From CBDDKZ01 sp965230415 (GTDB lineage Bacteria; Bacteroidota; Bacteroidia; Cytophagales; JAAEPT01), in contig CBDDKZ010000005.1 of the NCBI GenBank assembly GCA_965230415.1, forward strand, positions 1,054,001-1,118,000: a DNA stretch of 64,000 nucleotides. The letters are read 5' to 3'. A program made the position numbers and the translations under genes. This document shows positions 45,268 through 54,877 of this stretch, piece by piece. Under the pieces are notes generated by a model. It saw nothing but the letters and a program-made list of their open reading frames with translations, was not told the DNA's origin and ran no database searches. Numbering within the stretch: the stretch's first letter is position 1; every line of letters begins with the position of its first letter.

Positions 45268-46845
45268 ATGCTTCAATATTTTATAGATCGTGAGTTTAGT
45301 ATCAAGAACGAAGTTCTTTCGGGAATTACCGTCGCTCTTGCTTTAATACCTGAATCACTTACTTTTTCATACCTGGCCGGCGTTCATCCCCTTACAGCTA
45401 TTAACTCTGCCATTTTATTAAACATCGCATTTTTCATCATTGGAGGTCGTCCCGGAGCAATATCCGGTTTTACCAGCGCAATGGCTGTTGTTGCGGTAAA
45501 AATTGTGGGAGATCACGGGCTTACCTATTTATTTAGTACTGTAATACTCGCAGGTGTATTTCAAACTTTTGTAGGTGTTTTTAAACTCGGCAAATTTATC
45601 CGGCTCATCCCCCGTACAGTTATTTTAGGTTTCGTATCGGGAATGGCCATTCGTATTTTGTTAAGGCAGATGGACTACCTTACCCTTGAACTTCCGGGGT
45701 CCTATGATTTTTGGCTTAAAGGCGAAGCTTTTTGGTCTACCATCTTACTTGCCCTGCTGGGTGGAGCTATTATCAACTTCTTTCCCAGGCTAACTAAACA
45801 AATACCGGCATCATTAGTGGCGGTAGTTGTTATTTCGTTAATCGTTGCTCTATTCCATATAGATAGTCCCAATTTGTTAGAATACACAAAGCTGAAAGGA
45901 GCAGAAAGCTTTGAATTGCTCAGGCCTCAACTCATCGTATTACCGGAAAATTTTGTCAGTTTTGACACCTTAAAAATCATATTTGTGCCCGCTCTTATAA
46001 TGGCACTCATCGGATTGACACAATCACTGATGACACTTAATTTAATAGATGAATTAACAGAAACAAGAGGCAACGCTAACAAAGAAAGCATAGCTTTAGG
46101 TCTTGCCAACATCATTAGTGGTCTTTCCAGCGGAATCGGAGGTGCAGCACTTCTTGGTCAAAGTGTGGTGAATGTAAAATCTGGTGGAAGGGGCCGCCTG
46201 TCGCTATTGGTTGTTGCATTATCATTATTCATTTTACTGAACTTTGGAGGCGACCTTATTGCATATATCCCCCTGGCAGCGCTTATTTCGGTAATGCTTA
46301 TGATGGTAATTGGCACTTTTGCATGGTCAAGCATTCGTATTCTGTCGAAAATCCCAAAAACGGATGCTTTTACCATTATAGTTGTCTGTGGCCTTACCAT
46401 CACATTCAATGAAACGTTGGGTGTTGTATTAGGTATTATTTTTGCCTCACTGGTTTTTGCCTGGGAGAACGCTATAAGAATACGCGTAAGACACAAAATA
46501 GACAAGAATGGCATCAATCATTACGAAGTTTTTGGCCCACTATTCTTTGGATCAACCAGCATTTTCATGAATCGCTTCAACCTGGACCAGGCAGGAGCAG
46601 AAAAGGAAGTAGTCATTAATTTCTACGAATCCCGCGTTTGGGATCATTCCGGAATTGAAGCCATATATGCCATAGCAAGCAAGTATTCAAAAGCGGGGTG
46701 TAGGGTAAGCATTATTCATTTAAGTCGTGATTCAAGACTACTTTTGAAAAAAGTAGGTATTCCCGAAAATGTAAGCATAGTTGAAGATCGTGATGATCCA
46801 AGGTACAAAGTGGCAACAAACTACCCAACAGAGCAGACAGAATAA
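45268..46845 (+). CDS. SulP-family anion transporter with STAS domain
   Basis: A 525-residue inner-membrane transporter with about 10-12 membrane helices (residues about 15-400; VALALIPESLTFSYLAG near the start, ending in a GVVLGIIFASLVFAWENA helix) and a C-terminal cytoplasmic STAS domain (about 415-510; FYESRVWDHSGIEAI). SulP proteins move sulphate, bicarbonate or related anions; the substrate is not deducible. A TPR protein gene starts two bases after the stop. Confidence 0.88.
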   Translation: MLQYFIDREFSIKNEVLSGITVALALIPESLTFSYLAGVHPLTAINSAILLNIAFFIIGGRPGAISGFTSAMAVVAVKIVGDHGLTYLFSTVILAGVFQTFVGVFKLGKFIRLIPRTVILGFVSGMAIRILLRQMDYLTLELPGSYDFWLKGEAFWSTILLALLGGAIINFFPRLTKQIPASLVAVVVISLIVALFHIDSPNLLEYTKLKGAESFELLRPQLIVLPENFVSFDTLKIIFVPALIMALIGLTQSLMTLNLIDELTETRGNANKESIALGLANIISGLSSGIGGAALLGQSVVNVKSGGRGRLSLLVVALSLFILLNFGGDLIAYIPLAALISVMLMMVIGTFAWSSIRILSKIPKTDAFTIIVVCGLTITFNETLGVVLGIIFASLVFAWENAIRIRVRHKIDKNGINHYEVFGPLFFGSTSIFMNRFNLDQAGAEKEVVINFYESRVWDHSGIEAIYAIASKYSKAGCRVSIIHLSRDSRLLLKKVGIPENVSIVEDRDDPRYKVATNYPTEQTE

Positions 46846-46846
46846 T

Positions 46847-47533
46847 ATGGAGGAGATAATTAAATTATTTGAAGCGGGATCATTAGATGCTGTGCTAACA
46901 AAAATCGACCAATTCCTAAAAACCAACCCCAATCACAACCAGGCACTTTATTATCGGGCGCTCACCTATCGTCGCATGCAAAAGTATGAGGAATCATTGA
47001 ATGTGTTTTCGATATTATTGAAACTTCACCCTACCGACCCACATATTATTAGTGAACAAGCCGTAAGTTATTTCCACTGTGGAAATAAGGAGAAGGCGCT
47101 GGAGCTAAGTACTGAAGCGCTGAAACTGGATGCAAAGAACCCTTACCGCTACTCGAGCCGTGCTTTCATAAAAGGGGCTCTTAAGGATATTGAAGGTGCC
47201 ATTTCCGATTACAAAAAAGCCATTGAACTAGACCCTGACGATGCCATTTCTTACAACAACCTCGGTTTGTTAGAGGAACAATTGGGAAGGATGAGCGCCG
47301 CTAAAAAGAACTATGAGGCTTCCAATAAGCTCATAAACTATGAGCCCAACAACTTTGATAAAACAGAAGAGAACGTAAAAAAGCCTTCAAACAAAGTGGG
47401 TTCCGTCAGTAGTGGGAATGATAAACTCACACTGAAAAAATACTTTAGAACGATGAAGGAAGTATTCTCGTCCAAAAAGGAGCGCAAAGATTTCTTTAAG
47501 TTTTTAAGCGGTAAATACAAGAAGCAATCCTAA
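46847..47533 (+). CDS. TPR-repeat protein
   Basis: A 228-residue protein without a signal peptide. The start is ATG 46847 (MEEIIKLFEAG), because the upstream open frame overlaps the SulP gene. About four tetratricopeptide repeats span residues 10-160 (for example HNQALYYRALTYRRMQKYEESL, YRYSSRAFIKGALKDIEGAI, AISYNNLGLLEEQLGRM), followed by a basic tail rich in Lys. A protein-protein scaffold role is likely, perhaps coupled to the SulP gene. Confidence 0.82.
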   Translation: MEEIIKLFEAGSLDAVLTKIDQFLKTNPNHNQALYYRALTYRRMQKYEESLNVFSILLKLHPTDPHIISEQAVSYFHCGNKEKALELSTEALKLDAKNPYRYSSRAFIKGALKDIEGAISDYKKAIELDPDDAISYNNLGLLEEQLGRMSAAKKNYEASNKLINYEPNNFDKTEENVKKPSNKVGSVSSGNDKLTLKKYFRTMKEVFSSKKERKDFFKFLSGKYKKQS

Positions 47534-47656
47534 TTGACAAGCCTCTCTGTTCCATTCTTTTTCCCTAAGGCATTTTTCTGGTATCGACGTTGATTTTTAG
47601 ATAAAAATACGTATATTAAGTATGTTACTAAGAACGTTTTTAACCATAATTGAACC

Positions 47657-49312
47657 TTGATTACTCCACACACAACGCCACTAGACAGGTCTCAGGTTGC
47701 GCTTTTGCTACGACGCGCCACTTTTGGACCAACCAAGCAAGACATCGATAACATGACCGGCATGACCGCACAGGCCATTGTTGATCAGTTAATCCCCGAA
47801 ACAAATACCGTTCCTGAAGGTCCTTTAAACCCGGCAACGGGCACTCCTATATTCCAGGAGTTTGGCCCTACATTTGTGCCACCTGGCGAAACGGAAAGTT
47901 TAGACACCATCGTAAAAGGCTGGTGGATCAACTTAATGCGGACTTCGGGTAATGACATGACCGAAAAGATGGTCTATTTCCTTCATACACACTTCACGAC
48001 CATTGGTTCGGTTGTACAATCTCCAACAGCACTGTACTGTCAAAATGCTTTGCTCAGGTATTATGCGCTTGGTAATTTCAAGACCCTGGCGCGCAAACTT
48101 GTAGTTGACAATGCGATGTTAATATTTCTGGACGGGAATGAAAATGATATTGGAAATGTCCAGGAAAACTTTGGCAGAGAATACCTGGAACTCTATACTA
48201 TAGGCAAAGGCCCGCAAATTGACGACGGAGATTATACTACCTATACAGAGCAGGATGTTCAGGCCGCCGCAAAGCTATTAACAGGTTATACCAACGACGA
48301 AGACTTTCGAACACCAGATCCTGACACCCAAATCCCAATGGGTTTTCTAAAAGGTGATGGTACAATTGCCATACAACACGATGCTACGGAAAAGCAATTC
48401 AGCAGCAAATTTCAAAACAGAGTAATACAACCTGCGGCAGTAATAGATGAACGTGCGACCAAGGTTGACGCAGAAGCAGAGCTGGATGAATTTGTAGACA
48501 TGATATTTGATCAGGACGCGACGGCACTTTTCATCGTACGTAGGCTGTATCGTTTTTTCACGTTTTATGAGATTACCGATCAAATTGAATCCGATATCAT
48601 AGAACCACTGGCGACTATTTTCCGAGATAATGATTATGAGCTACAACCTGTAATTGAAGCACTTTTAACAAGTACGCACTTCTTTGATCAGGACAATGTA
48701 ATTGCAGAAGACAATATCAATGGTGCCCTTATTAAATCTCCATTGGAATTAATTCTTGGCGTATTCCGTTTTTTCAATGTCGAATTTCCCGACCCCATTA
48801 CTCAAACCTCCGATTTCTATTTGACCTCATTGAGTTCAACACTGCAATTCATGAAAGATATGGGGCTCGATCTTTACGAACCGTTTGAAGTAGCCGGTTA
48901 TCCTGCCTATCACCAATTCCCGGATTATACCAGAAATTGGATAAGTGCAAACTACCTCGGCTATCGTTATCAATTCATAGATCTCCTGTTAAACGGACAG
49001 TTCGTAAATGGAGATGAAACCTTATTATTTCTAGATCCGGTTGCCTTTGTAGAAGACGCTGCTAATGTCACGAATCCGGAGGATCCCGATGAGCTAACCA
49101 GTCTTTTTGTTGATTACCTGCTTCCTGAAATAATAACAAACGAACGCTACGAATATTTTCGCGATTTTATACTGTTAGATGACTTAGGTGCCGTAAACTG
49201 GGCCAATGAATGGACACAGTACCAAAACTCAGGTGACGATACTGCTGTGAGAACACAGCTCAACAGTTTGTGCCATGCCATTATGCAATCACCCGAATTC
49301 CAACTTCATTAA
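47657..49312 (+). CDS. DUF1800 family protein
   Basis: A 551-residue protein with the DUF1800 domain (LLLRRATFGPTKQDID, KGWWINLMRTSGNDMTEKMVYFLHTHFTT, ENFGREYLELYTIGKG, ALLTSTHFFD). The start is TTG and no signal peptide is evident in this frame. DUF1800 genes commonly precede DUF1501 genes in Bacteroidota and Planctomycetes. Its role is unknown to me. The DUF1501 gene starts nine bases after the stop, so this is a single transcription unit. Confidence 0.82.
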   Translation: MITPHTTPLDRSQVALLLRRATFGPTKQDIDNMTGMTAQAIVDQLIPETNTVPEGPLNPATGTPIFQEFGPTFVPPGETESLDTIVKGWWINLMRTSGNDMTEKMVYFLHTHFTTIGSVVQSPTALYCQNALLRYYALGNFKTLARKLVVDNAMLIFLDGNENDIGNVQENFGREYLELYTIGKGPQIDDGDYTTYTEQDVQAAAKLLTGYTNDEDFRTPDPDTQIPMGFLKGDGTIAIQHDATEKQFSSKFQNRVIQPAAVIDERATKVDAEAELDEFVDMIFDQDATALFIVRRLYRFFTFYEITDQIESDIIEPLATIFRDNDYELQPVIEALLTSTHFFDQDNVIAEDNINGALIKSPLELILGVFRFFNVEFPDPITQTSDFYLTSLSSTLQFMKDMGLDLYEPFEVAGYPAYHQFPDYTRNWISANYLGYRYQFIDLLLNGQFVNGDETLLFLDPVAFVEDAANVTNPEDPDELTSLFVDYLLPEIITNERYEYFRDFILLDDLGAVNWANEWTQYQNSGDDTAVRTQLNSLCHAIMQSPEFQLH

Positions 49313-49321
49313 TCCACTACT

Positions 49322-50992
49322 ATGAAAAGAAGAGATTTTCTAAAAAAAGTTCCGTTAGCAACTGCCGCCCCAGTAGTTCTTAACAATATACCGGTTAACC
49401 TCATGGCTAAAAGCAGCCAGCTACAACGTATTGCTTCCAGTATTGATGAACAAAACGACCGTGTGCTCGTTGTGATCCAAATGCATGGTGGTAATGATGG
49501 CTTAAATACACTTATTCCGATAAATCACTATGCGGAATATACGGACTTGAGACCAAATATTGCTATTCCCAATACAGGCTTGCGTCCCTATATCGACTTG
49601 GACAGTACCGGGCCTATGGAGAAACGTATTGGGCTTCACCCCGATATGTTTGACTTCAAAGAACTATACGACAGAAGCGAGGCTGCAATTGTTCAATCTG
49701 TGGCCTACGATAACATGAACCAATCGCACTTCAGAAGCAGAGACATTTGGTTTATGGGCGGTGACTACGACGACTATTATGGTTCGGGCTGGATGGGAAG
49801 ATACCTCAACTATTTATATCCGGGTTATCCAGATGCCTACCCAACTACTGAAATGCCAGATCCTCTCGCATTGGAAATTGGAAGTAGCGTATCCTTGGCC
49901 TTCCACCGGGAAGAGGGAATTCCGGCGGCGATAGCCATCCACAACCCCGATCAATTTCACAGCCTCATTTCAAGTGTTGGCGTAAATCCACCTGAGTCTG
50001 TAGAAGATACATATTATGGGCGCGAATTACAATGGATCATGGGCATTGAAGAAAGCGCGAACAAATATGCCGGGCGTTTAAAAGATGTTTATGACGCGGG
50101 TTCTAACAGTAGTGTATTGTACCATACCGATTACCACGATCAATCGCGAGCTGTAGATGGCATGCGCTCTAATGGCCTTGCAGAACAACTCAAATTAGTA
50201 GCCAGACTATTAGATGGCGGATCAAAAACAAAGATATTTTTGTGTCGAATCGGCGGATTTGACACACATGCAGGTCAAACAGTAACCCAGGACACTACTT
50301 CAGGTGTACATGCCTCTCTGCTTTATTATGTGAGCTCTGCCATTCGCGATTTCATGGACGACCTTACTGAACTTGGGCTTTCTGAACGTGTTGCCGGACT
50401 TACCTTCTCCGAATTTGGCCGACGTGCCCGTTCTAATTCAGGGTTCGGAACTGACCATGGGCTCGCAGCTCCGATGCTTATTTTTGGCCATGGCTTAAAT
50501 CCCGGGATTTATGGTGAAAATCCAAACCTCGACCCTGATGATCCTAACACCAACATTGATCGCGGGAACCTCACCCATGAATTCGATTACAGGCAGGTCT
50601 TTACATCTGTACTTCATGATTGGATGTGCGCATCCAGAGAAGCCATTGAAGAAACTTTATTCGGCGATTACTTTGCACAGCGGCTGAGTATTTTTGGACC
50701 TACCAGCATTGACGACCGTGAAAAAAGTAATGCCATTGAATTATTGGGATGCCACCCTAACCCTGTTGAAAATCATACAGTTATAAGCTTCAATTTAAGA
50801 CGATCCACTAATATTAAACTGAGTTTACACGATTCTACCGGCAGGAAATTACTAGATATCACGGATGAACATATGATGCCTGGCAGCTATGACTTCCCTA
50901 TAGATATGAGCGAATTCCCTCGCGGAAATTACATCTACCGGCTGGATAGTAAAATTGGGAAATTTGGCAAACAAATTATTAAAGTTCAATAA
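49322..50992 (+). CDS. DUF1501 protein with Tat signal and T9SS tail
   Basis: A 556-residue protein. The N-terminus MKRRDFLKKVPLATAAPVV has the twin-arginine motif RRDFLK followed by a hydrophobic stretch, predicting Tat export. The body is a DUF1501 domain related to sulfatases/alkaline phosphatases (MHGGNDGLNTLIP, QSHFRSRDIWFMGG, GGFDTHAGQ, FSEFGRRARSNSGFGTDHGLAAPM). The C-terminal 80 residues (CHPNPVENHTVISFNLRR to IIKVQ) form a type A T9SS sorting domain. So the protein is predicted to use both Tat and T9SS. Confidence 0.86.
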   Translation: MKRRDFLKKVPLATAAPVVLNNIPVNLMAKSSQLQRIASSIDEQNDRVLVVIQMHGGNDGLNTLIPINHYAEYTDLRPNIAIPNTGLRPYIDLDSTGPMEKRIGLHPDMFDFKELYDRSEAAIVQSVAYDNMNQSHFRSRDIWFMGGDYDDYYGSGWMGRYLNYLYPGYPDAYPTTEMPDPLALEIGSSVSLAFHREEGIPAAIAIHNPDQFHSLISSVGVNPPESVEDTYYGRELQWIMGIEESANKYAGRLKDVYDAGSNSSVLYHTDYHDQSRAVDGMRSNGLAEQLKLVARLLDGGSKTKIFLCRIGGFDTHAGQTVTQDTTSGVHASLLYYVSSAIRDFMDDLTELGLSERVAGLTFSEFGRRARSNSGFGTDHGLAAPMLIFGHGLNPGIYGENPNLDPDDPNTNIDRGNLTHEFDYRQVFTSVLHDWMCASREAIEETLFGDYFAQRLSIFGPTSIDDREKSNAIELLGCHPNPVENHTVISFNLRRSTNIKLSLHDSTGRKLLDITDEHMMPGSYDFPIDMSEFPRGNYIYRLDSKIGKFGKQIIKVQ

Positions 50993-51010
50993 TTATACAA
51001 CTTAAATCTG

Positions 51011-51043
51011 CGACCTCCGAGCCACTTCGGAGGTTGTATTTTT
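51011..51043 (+). terminator. Rho-independent terminator after the DUF1501 gene
   Basis: A 10-bp stem (CGACCTCCGA, 51011-51020, with TCGGAGGTTG, 51027-51036, one G-U pair) with a 6-nt loop, followed by TATTTTT. It ends the DUF1800-DUF1501 unit. Confidence 0.82.
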
Positions 51044-51258
51044 CTAACCTCAACCCTCCAATAACACCCTATTCTATACTATTTTTTTTCATTGGTCGAA
51101 AAGTAGCACTTAGCGTACCTCTACCCCAAACCTTTGAACAATTGTCTACGTAATTTTTTATAAAAGAACTTTATATCTACACACCACCAGACATTCACCA
51201 TTGGATATAAAGCGACACATTAGTAGTAATTCATTTATAACAGTAAAACATTATCACC

Positions 51259-52590
51259 ATGCGCCACTTACAAGCTATGGGCCAACTATACCTACTTGTT
51301 GTTTTAATAATATGCTGCAGTACAAGCAACGTGCTGGCTAATCCGGATTTATTAAAAAGAGGCAACGAACTTTTTAAACAAAAGAAATACACTGAAGCAC
51401 TAGACCTTTACGAGCAATATACCTTTGCCGAACCAGAAGATCCTGAAGGTTTTTACCGTTTAGGCCTTGCAAGCATCTATGTGAAAAAATTCAAAAAAGC
51501 CACTATAAATTTCTCTATGGCTATAGAACTGGGCAAAAAATCTGCTGCGGTCTATAACAACAGGGCTTATGCTTATTCCCTCAATAATCAGTTTTTTAAG
51601 GCTATTTCAGATTACAATAAAGTAATTGAATTGAAACCAAATTCCCGTTCTTATATAGACCGTGGTAAGCTAAAAGTTAAGACCGGAGACGAAGCGGGTG
51701 CAATAAGCGATTTCGAAGAAGCGCTTAAACTAGAACCCAAGAACTGGGAACTGTGTAAAGAAATGGGTAAGTTAAAAGTAACTATGGGCGATTTTGATGG
51801 TGGTGTCACCTACTATAAAAAAGCGGTCGCCATACATCCCGATGATCAAATATACTTTACAATCGGGGACTTAGACATGCTATTCGGGCGTTTCGAATCA
51901 TCTGTGGTAAATTTCACCCACGCGATTAAACTGAACCCTAACAATGTGAAGTATTACGATTATCGTGCCGATGCACAGATGGGACTGGGTCAATTCCAGC
52001 AAGCCATACCTGACCTTACAAAAGCAAGCACCCTTGAGCCTGCCAACTCAGATCATATTATGCAACGAGGCATTTGCTATAACAATTTAAAGAAGTTTAA
52101 AGAAGCAATCACCGACTTTAATAATGCAATAAGCAAAGACCCTAAAAATGTGCAGGCCTACTTTTTGAGAGCCACATCGTACAGTGCCATGAAAGATGAT
52201 CAAAAGGTGATTGCAGACCTTAACAAAGTAATTGAACTAGACCAGGAAAATCTCGATGCCTATTTATACCTTGGCGACGCCTATTTCAGAACAAAAAAAT
52301 ACCCTCAAGCGGTTATAAACTACAATAAGTATATTGAAATGGACGTCGCTAATGAAGCTATTTATGTCAAAAGAGGAGATGCCAAGTATTATGGCGAGGA
52401 TTATAGAGGAGCTATAAGTGATTACAACTCAGCTTTGGAATTAAACGATGATATGCCACTCGTATATAACAATAGAGGTATGTCCAAATACAACCTTAAA
52501 GACCTGAAAGGAGCATGTTCCGACCTGAGAACTGCAAATGACAAAGGTTACAACCAGGGATACGAGCTCCTAAAAAGAAATTGCCAATAA
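51259..52590 (+). CDS. Exported TPR-repeat protein
   Basis: A 443-residue protein with a signal peptide ending near VLANP (about 29) and about 11 consecutive TPR units, several ending in P[DN]D or PKN motifs (AAVYNNRAYAYSLNNQFFKAI, NVKYYDYRADAQMGLGQFQQA, DAYLYLGDAYFRTKKYPQAV). It is likely periplasmic or outer-membrane associated. The partner is unknown. It stands alone, with its own 266-base upstream region, and converges with aroA. Confidence 0.85.
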   Translation: MRHLQAMGQLYLLVVLIICCSTSNVLANPDLLKRGNELFKQKKYTEALDLYEQYTFAEPEDPEGFYRLGLASIYVKKFKKATINFSMAIELGKKSAAVYNNRAYAYSLNNQFFKAISDYNKVIELKPNSRSYIDRGKLKVKTGDEAGAISDFEEALKLEPKNWELCKEMGKLKVTMGDFDGGVTYYKKAVAIHPDDQIYFTIGDLDMLFGRFESSVVNFTHAIKLNPNNVKYYDYRADAQMGLGQFQQAIPDLTKASTLEPANSDHIMQRGICYNNLKKFKEAITDFNNAISKDPKNVQAYFLRATSYSAMKDDQKVIADLNKVIELDQENLDAYLYLGDAYFRTKKYPQAVINYNKYIEMDVANEAIYVKRGDAKYYGEDYRGAISDYNSALELNDDMPLVYNNRGMSKYNLKDLKGACSDLRTANDKGYNQGYELLKRNCQ

Positions 52591-52601
52591 AAGCACACCA
52601 A

Positions 52602-53831
52602 CTAATTATTGGAAAGGGTGAAACCAACAGCCTCTAAATCGCGCCAGTAGTCGGGATAGGACTTGTTAACCACATCACGTTCTTCGATGACAACAGGACC
52701 TAATAGACCCAAAGGAGCAAATGACATTGCCATGCGGTGATCCTCATAAGTGGCTACTTCTACCGCAGAACCTATATCAAAAGAAGGTTTCTGTATCCGT
52801 ATCACCTCATCTCCTATTACATCTACCGCTGTCCCAAATTTGGCCAACTCGTTTTGAATGGCGGCAATTCTATCTGTTTCTTTAATACGCAAACTTTCCA
52901 AGCCTGTCATATTTGCTGAAACGCCTTTCGCGGCACAAATGACAGAAATTGTTTGTGCAATATCCGGACAATGTGTAAAATCCCACTCTAAATCGTTCAA
53001 TTGACCCGATTTTGTAAGCACGATGCTATTATCTTTAAATTCAGTATGGACACCTAGGTTAGTCATTAGTTCGGCTAACACGCTATCACCCTGATTTGAG
53101 TCTTTACGTAAACCTATCAATTCAACTTCCGCTTCATCTGCAAGTGCTACCAAGCTATACCAATAACTAGCAGCAGACCAGTCACCTTCAATGGTGTAAT
53201 CCTTAGCTTCATATTCTTGATGAGGTACGGATATCATGTTATCATTCCAATCGGCGCTAACACCAAAATGCTTCATTAAATTTAAAGTCATTTGGATATA
53301 AGGCTTGGACCCTACTTTACCAGTCAGCTCCAGTATCAAGCCATTTGGCAGTGTAGGTGCTACCATCAACAAAGCAGAGATATATTGACTACTTACATCA
53401 CCCCTGATTACGATGTGGTTATTTTCATTAGCCGCATCGAAACGGTGTATTTTAGTTGGAGGATAACCTTCATTTTTTTCGTAAGTTATTACTGCACCAA
53501 TACTTCTAAGTGCATCTACAAGAATACCAATAGGCCGTTGCTGCATGCGCTCTGACCCGGTCATAATCGTGGGTCTTCCTTTAACAGCAGTATAGGCTGT
53601 AAGGAAACGCATTGTTGTACCTGCATCGAGTACATCCAAGACCTCTTCATTGGAGGCCAATAGCCGTTGCATGGTTTGAGTATCTCTTGCGTTGGCAAGA
53701 TTACTCAATTGACTATCTCCTTTACATAATGCATTAATTATTAAGGATCTGTTACTTTCACTTTTGGAAGCGGCAAGATTAATTGTGCCTTTAACAATAC
53801 TATTATTCTTGGATACCTTAATTGATGTCAT
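52602..53831 (-). CDS. aroA: 3-phosphoshikimate 1-carboxyvinyltransferase
   Basis: A 409-residue EPSP synthase catalysing the sixth step of the shikimate pathway. Motifs visible: N-terminal AASKSESNRSLI, the GTTMRFLTA PEP-binding segment (about 67), and the C-terminal RIKETDRIAAI and EDHRMAMSFA region. The length is slightly below the classical 427 but normal for Bacteroidota. It follows aroB with a two-base gap and is the last gene of the shikimate operon. Confidence 0.93.
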   Translation of the reverse strand: MTSIKVSKNNSIVKGTINLAASKSESNRSLIINALCKGDSQLSNLANARDTQTMQRLLASNEEVLDVLDAGTTMRFLTAYTAVKGRPTIMTGSERMQQRPIGILVDALRSIGAVITYEKNEGYPPTKIHRFDAANENNHIVIRGDVSSQYISALLMVAPTLPNGLILELTGKVGSKPYIQMTLNLMKHFGVSADWNDNMISVPHQEYEAKDYTIEGDWSAASYWYSLVALADEAEVELIGLRKDSNQGDSVLAELMTNLGVHTEFKDNSIVLTKSGQLNDLEWDFTHCPDIAQTISVICAAKGVSANMTGLESLRIKETDRIAAIQNELAKFGTAVDVIGDEVIRIQKPSFDIGSAVEVATYEDHRMAMSFAPLGLLGPVVIEERDVVNKSYPDYWRDLEAVGFTLSNN

Positions 53832-53833
53832 GA

Positions 53834-54877
53834 CTATTGGTTATAATATTTCACAGAAGCTAAAATATCATCGGCATCTATCGGATTATTGAAAGACCCG
53901 ACACCTATTTCCGATAACAATGTACACTGAATTATGCTATTTTCGTTCTTTTTGTCTTGAAGTGTCAATGGAATAATGTTCTGTAAATCGCTTTCGGGAA
54001 TCAAAACTTTAGGATATATTGACAGGATATATTGTTTGATGTCTTCTACCTCTTCAATGCTCAGACATGCTCTTTTAAAAGCAATCCAGGCTTCTGCAAT
54101 CATTCCGATAGCTATCGCCTCACCATGTAAAAGTTTTTTACCAGGTTTGTCTAAGTAGAAACTTTCTATGGCATGTCCTATAGTGTGACCAAAATTGAGC
54201 AACTTACGCACTGATTTTTCGGTCGGATCCTCTTTTGCTATTTTAGCCTTAATTTTTATGGAGTGTTCGGCAAGATCGTCCCAGTTTTGATCCTGAAATC
54301 TGATGGCCTTAATTTCTTCCCATTTACTTTTATCAGCAATTAAACAGTGCTTTATTATTTCGGCGAAACCCGAACGTAACTCTTCGAATGGCAGCGTTTT
54401 AAGAAAGTCGGTACAAATCACCACCGCATCAGGGACTTTAAAAACTCCGATATGATTTTTGAATTTGAAGAAGTCAACACCAAGCTTGCCTCCAACACTG
54501 GCATCAACCTGAGCAAGCAGCGTTGTAGGTATTTGAATAAAAGATAGCCCTCGTTTATAAGTAGCGGCACAAAAACCACCCATATCTCCTATCACCCCAC
54601 CTCCAAGATTTACCACCAGTGCCTTACGATCGCATTTCAAATCGGTCATGGCACTCCATATATCTTCGCAGGTACGGAGTGTTTTATTCTCTTCGCCGCT
54701 TTTTATTTTTATAATTTGGGGGGCATTAAAAAAGCCCATCACCTTTGGCAGGCAATGCGCTTCCGTATTTTCGTCAACAATGATTATAACCTGCGAATAC
54801 GCTTCTGTTACCAGTCTTTTTAGTTGATGTTCGAGGTCATGTGTAATGAAAATATTCGCCTCTTCAGGGTTAAGCAT
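53834..54877 (-). CDS. aroB: 3-dehydroquinate synthase
   Basis: A 347-residue NAD-dependent enzyme converting DAHP to 3-dehydroquinate. The NAD-binding/metal motifs are clear: KSGEENKTL, GGGVIGDMGGFCAATYKRG, QIPTTLLAQVDASVGGKLGVD and LNFGHTIGHAIE. Its start overlaps the end of the DAHP synthase gene by eight bases, and aroA follows at two bases. The three genes form a tight operon. Confidence 0.94.
   Translation of the reverse strand: MLNPEEANIFITHDLEHQLKRLVTEAYSQVIIIVDENTEAHCLPKVMGFFNAPQIIKIKSGEENKTLRTCEDIWSAMTDLKCDRKALVVNLGGGVIGDMGGFCAATYKRGLSFIQIPTTLLAQVDASVGGKLGVDFFKFKNHIGVFKVPDAVVICTDFLKTLPFEELRSGFAEIIKHCLIADKSKWEEIKAIRFQDQNWDDLAEHSIKIKAKIAKEDPTEKSVRKLLNFGHTIGHAIESFYLDKPGKKLLHGEAIAIGMIAEAWIAFKRACLSIEEVEDIKQYILSIYPKVLIPESDLQNIIPLTLQDKKNENSIIQCTLLSEIGVGSFNNPIDADDILASVKYYNQ

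Noticed and set aside
46781..46846. Longer start for the TPR protein inside the SulP gene
   Set aside because: It overlaps the SulP coding frame by over 60 bases, while ATG 46847 lies directly after the SulP stop and gives a natural N-terminus.
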